DNA of 37,772 nt from an uncultured Opitutia bacterium (GTDB taxonomy: Bacteria > Verrucomicrobiota > Verrucomicrobiia > Opitutales > Opitutaceae), in assembly GCA_903925425.1 (NCBI GenBank), contig CAIYFD010000326.1, forward strand, positions 1 through 37,772. The letters are read 5' to 3'. A program made the position numbers and the translations under genes. The notes below the pieces were generated by a model. That model did not search any database and was not told the origin of the DNA. It saw only the letters and a program-made list of their open reading frames with translations. The first letter of the stretch is position 1; every line of letters starts with the position of its first letter. Shown here in pieces: positions 36,664 through 37,772 of the stretch.

Positions 36664-36694
36664 CGCGCCCTCCGCGAGGACCGCGGAGGGCGCG
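36664..36694. other. 13-bp perfect hairpin between dnaK and groES
   Basis: CGCGCCCTCCGCG-AGGAC-CGCGGAGGGCGCG, no adjacent T-tract. Confidence 0.8.
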
Positions 36695-36707
36695 CAAAGG
36701 GGGAAAC

Positions 36708-37772
36708 TTATTTCTTCTTGTCGTCGTCGACGACCTCAAAATCGGCGTCGACCACGTCGGCCTTTTTCTCGGTCTTCTTGTCCGACTTGGGGGCCTCGGC
36801 GGCACCCTCGGGAGCGGCGCCGGCGGCCTGTGCGGCCTGCTGGGCCTCGGCGTAGAGATCGGCGCCCACCTTGGAGAGTTTCTCCATCGCGGCCTTCATG
36901 CGATCGGTGTCGTTGCTCTCGAGATCCTGCTTGGCGTCGGCGAGCGCGGCCTCGATCGGGGCCTTCTTGTCAGCCGGGAACTTGTCGCCGGCGTCCTTGA
37001 GGGTCTTCTCGAGCTGGTAGACGGCGGAATCGAGCTGGTTCTTGGTCTCGACGCCCTCCTTGCGCTTCTTGTCCTCGGCGGCGTGCAGCTCAGCCTCCTT
37101 GGTCATCTTCTCGACCTCCTCCTTGGAGAGGCCGGACGAGCCCTGAATGGTGATCTTCTGGTCCTTGCCGGTGCCGAGGTCCTTGGCGGAAACGTGGAGG
37201 ATGCCGTTGGCGTCGATGTCGAAGGTGACCTCGATCTGCGGGGCGCCGCGGGGCGCGGGCGGAATGCCGTCGAGCTTGAAGGTGCCGAGCACCTTGTTGT
37301 CGCGGGACATCGGACGCTCGCCCTGCAGGACCACGATTTCGACCGACGGCTGGCTGTCGCTGTAGGTGGAGAAGGTCTGGGTCTTCTTTGAGGGAATGGT
37401 GGTATTGCGCGGGATCATCGCGGTGGCCACCTGGCCGGCCGTCTCGATGCCGAGCGTGAGCGGGGTCACGTCTAGGAGGAGCACGTCGCGCACCTCGCCC
37501 TTGAGCACACCGCCCTGGATGGCGGCGCCAACAGCGACGACCTCATCGGGGTTCACGCCCTGATGGGGCGGCTTGCCGCCGAGCTTGTGGGCGATCTCCA
37601 CGATCTTGGGCATGCGGGTCATGCCGCCAACGAGCACGAGCTCGTCGATCTGCGCGGACGTCAGATCGGCGTCCTTGAGGCAGCTCTTGAAAGGCTGGAT
37701 GCAGCGTTCGGAGAGGCTGTCGCAGATCTGCTCCATCTTCGCGCGGCTGAGCTGCACGTTGAGATGCTTCGG
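36708..37772 (-). CDS. dnaK: Chaperone DnaK, C-terminal part (5' end beyond window)
   Basis: [56 protein letters not shown]-terminal [15 protein letters not shown]; frame open to window end. Confidence 0.97.
   Translation of the reverse strand, partial: PKHLNVQLSRAKMEQICDSLSERCIQPFKSCLKDADLTSAQIDELVLVGGMTRMPKIVEIAHKLGGKPPHQGVNPDEVVAVGAAIQGGVLKGEVRDVLLLDVTPLTLGIETAGQVATAMIPRNTTIPSKKTQTFSTYSDSQPSVEIVVLQGERPMSRDNKVLGTFKLDGIPPAPRGAPQIEVTFDIDANGILHVSAKDLGTGKDQKITIQGSSGLSKEEVEKMTKEAELHAAEDKKRKEGVETKNQLDSAVYQLEKTLKDAGDKFPADKKAPIEAALADAKQDLESNDTDRMKAAMEKLSKVGADLYAEAQQAAQAAGAAPEGAAEAPKSDKKTEKKADVVDADFEVVDDDKKK

Noticed and set aside
36327-37391. 354-aa plus-strand ORF
   Set aside because: Antisense to groES and dnaK.

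Overview
GC-rich bacterial chromosome segment. Protein similarity suggests Verrucomicrobiota, possibly Opitutaceae, but this is an inference without a search. Most of the window is ordinary chromosome: trpS, an OmpR-type two-component system, tRNA-Gly(GCC), an exopolysaccharide tyrosine-kinase/outer-membrane/sigma54-regulator run, an ECF-sigma operon, rnhC-rnhB, mutY, rpsU, dnaE, an RsmB-like methyltransferase, and a dnaK-groES-groEL cluster that runs off the right edge. A long minus-strand CDS runs off the left edge and is missing from the ORF track. The most unusual content is noncoding. (1) A family of intergenic paired hairpins has constant GGTAG...CTACC termini, variable self-complementary stems of about 9 bp with mostly 3-nt loops, and often a CGATGAT spacer; one lies in every non-overlapping convergent gene gap in the window. 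(2) A second hairpin family has a constant TTC/TAC internal loop. (3) Palindromes are nested inside other palindromes, with each arm pair being a different repeat type. (4) Telomere-like GGGTTCR/GAGTTCA heptamer clusters occur at three loci, two of them read in frame within housekeeping genes (dnaE and the RsmB-like gene). On the protein side, a divergent pair of secreted paralogs carries four copies of a fixed-register block (Pro at positions 6/16/22/29/39) flanking a shared inverted repeat. No CRISPR array, phage or transposase gene was recognised.
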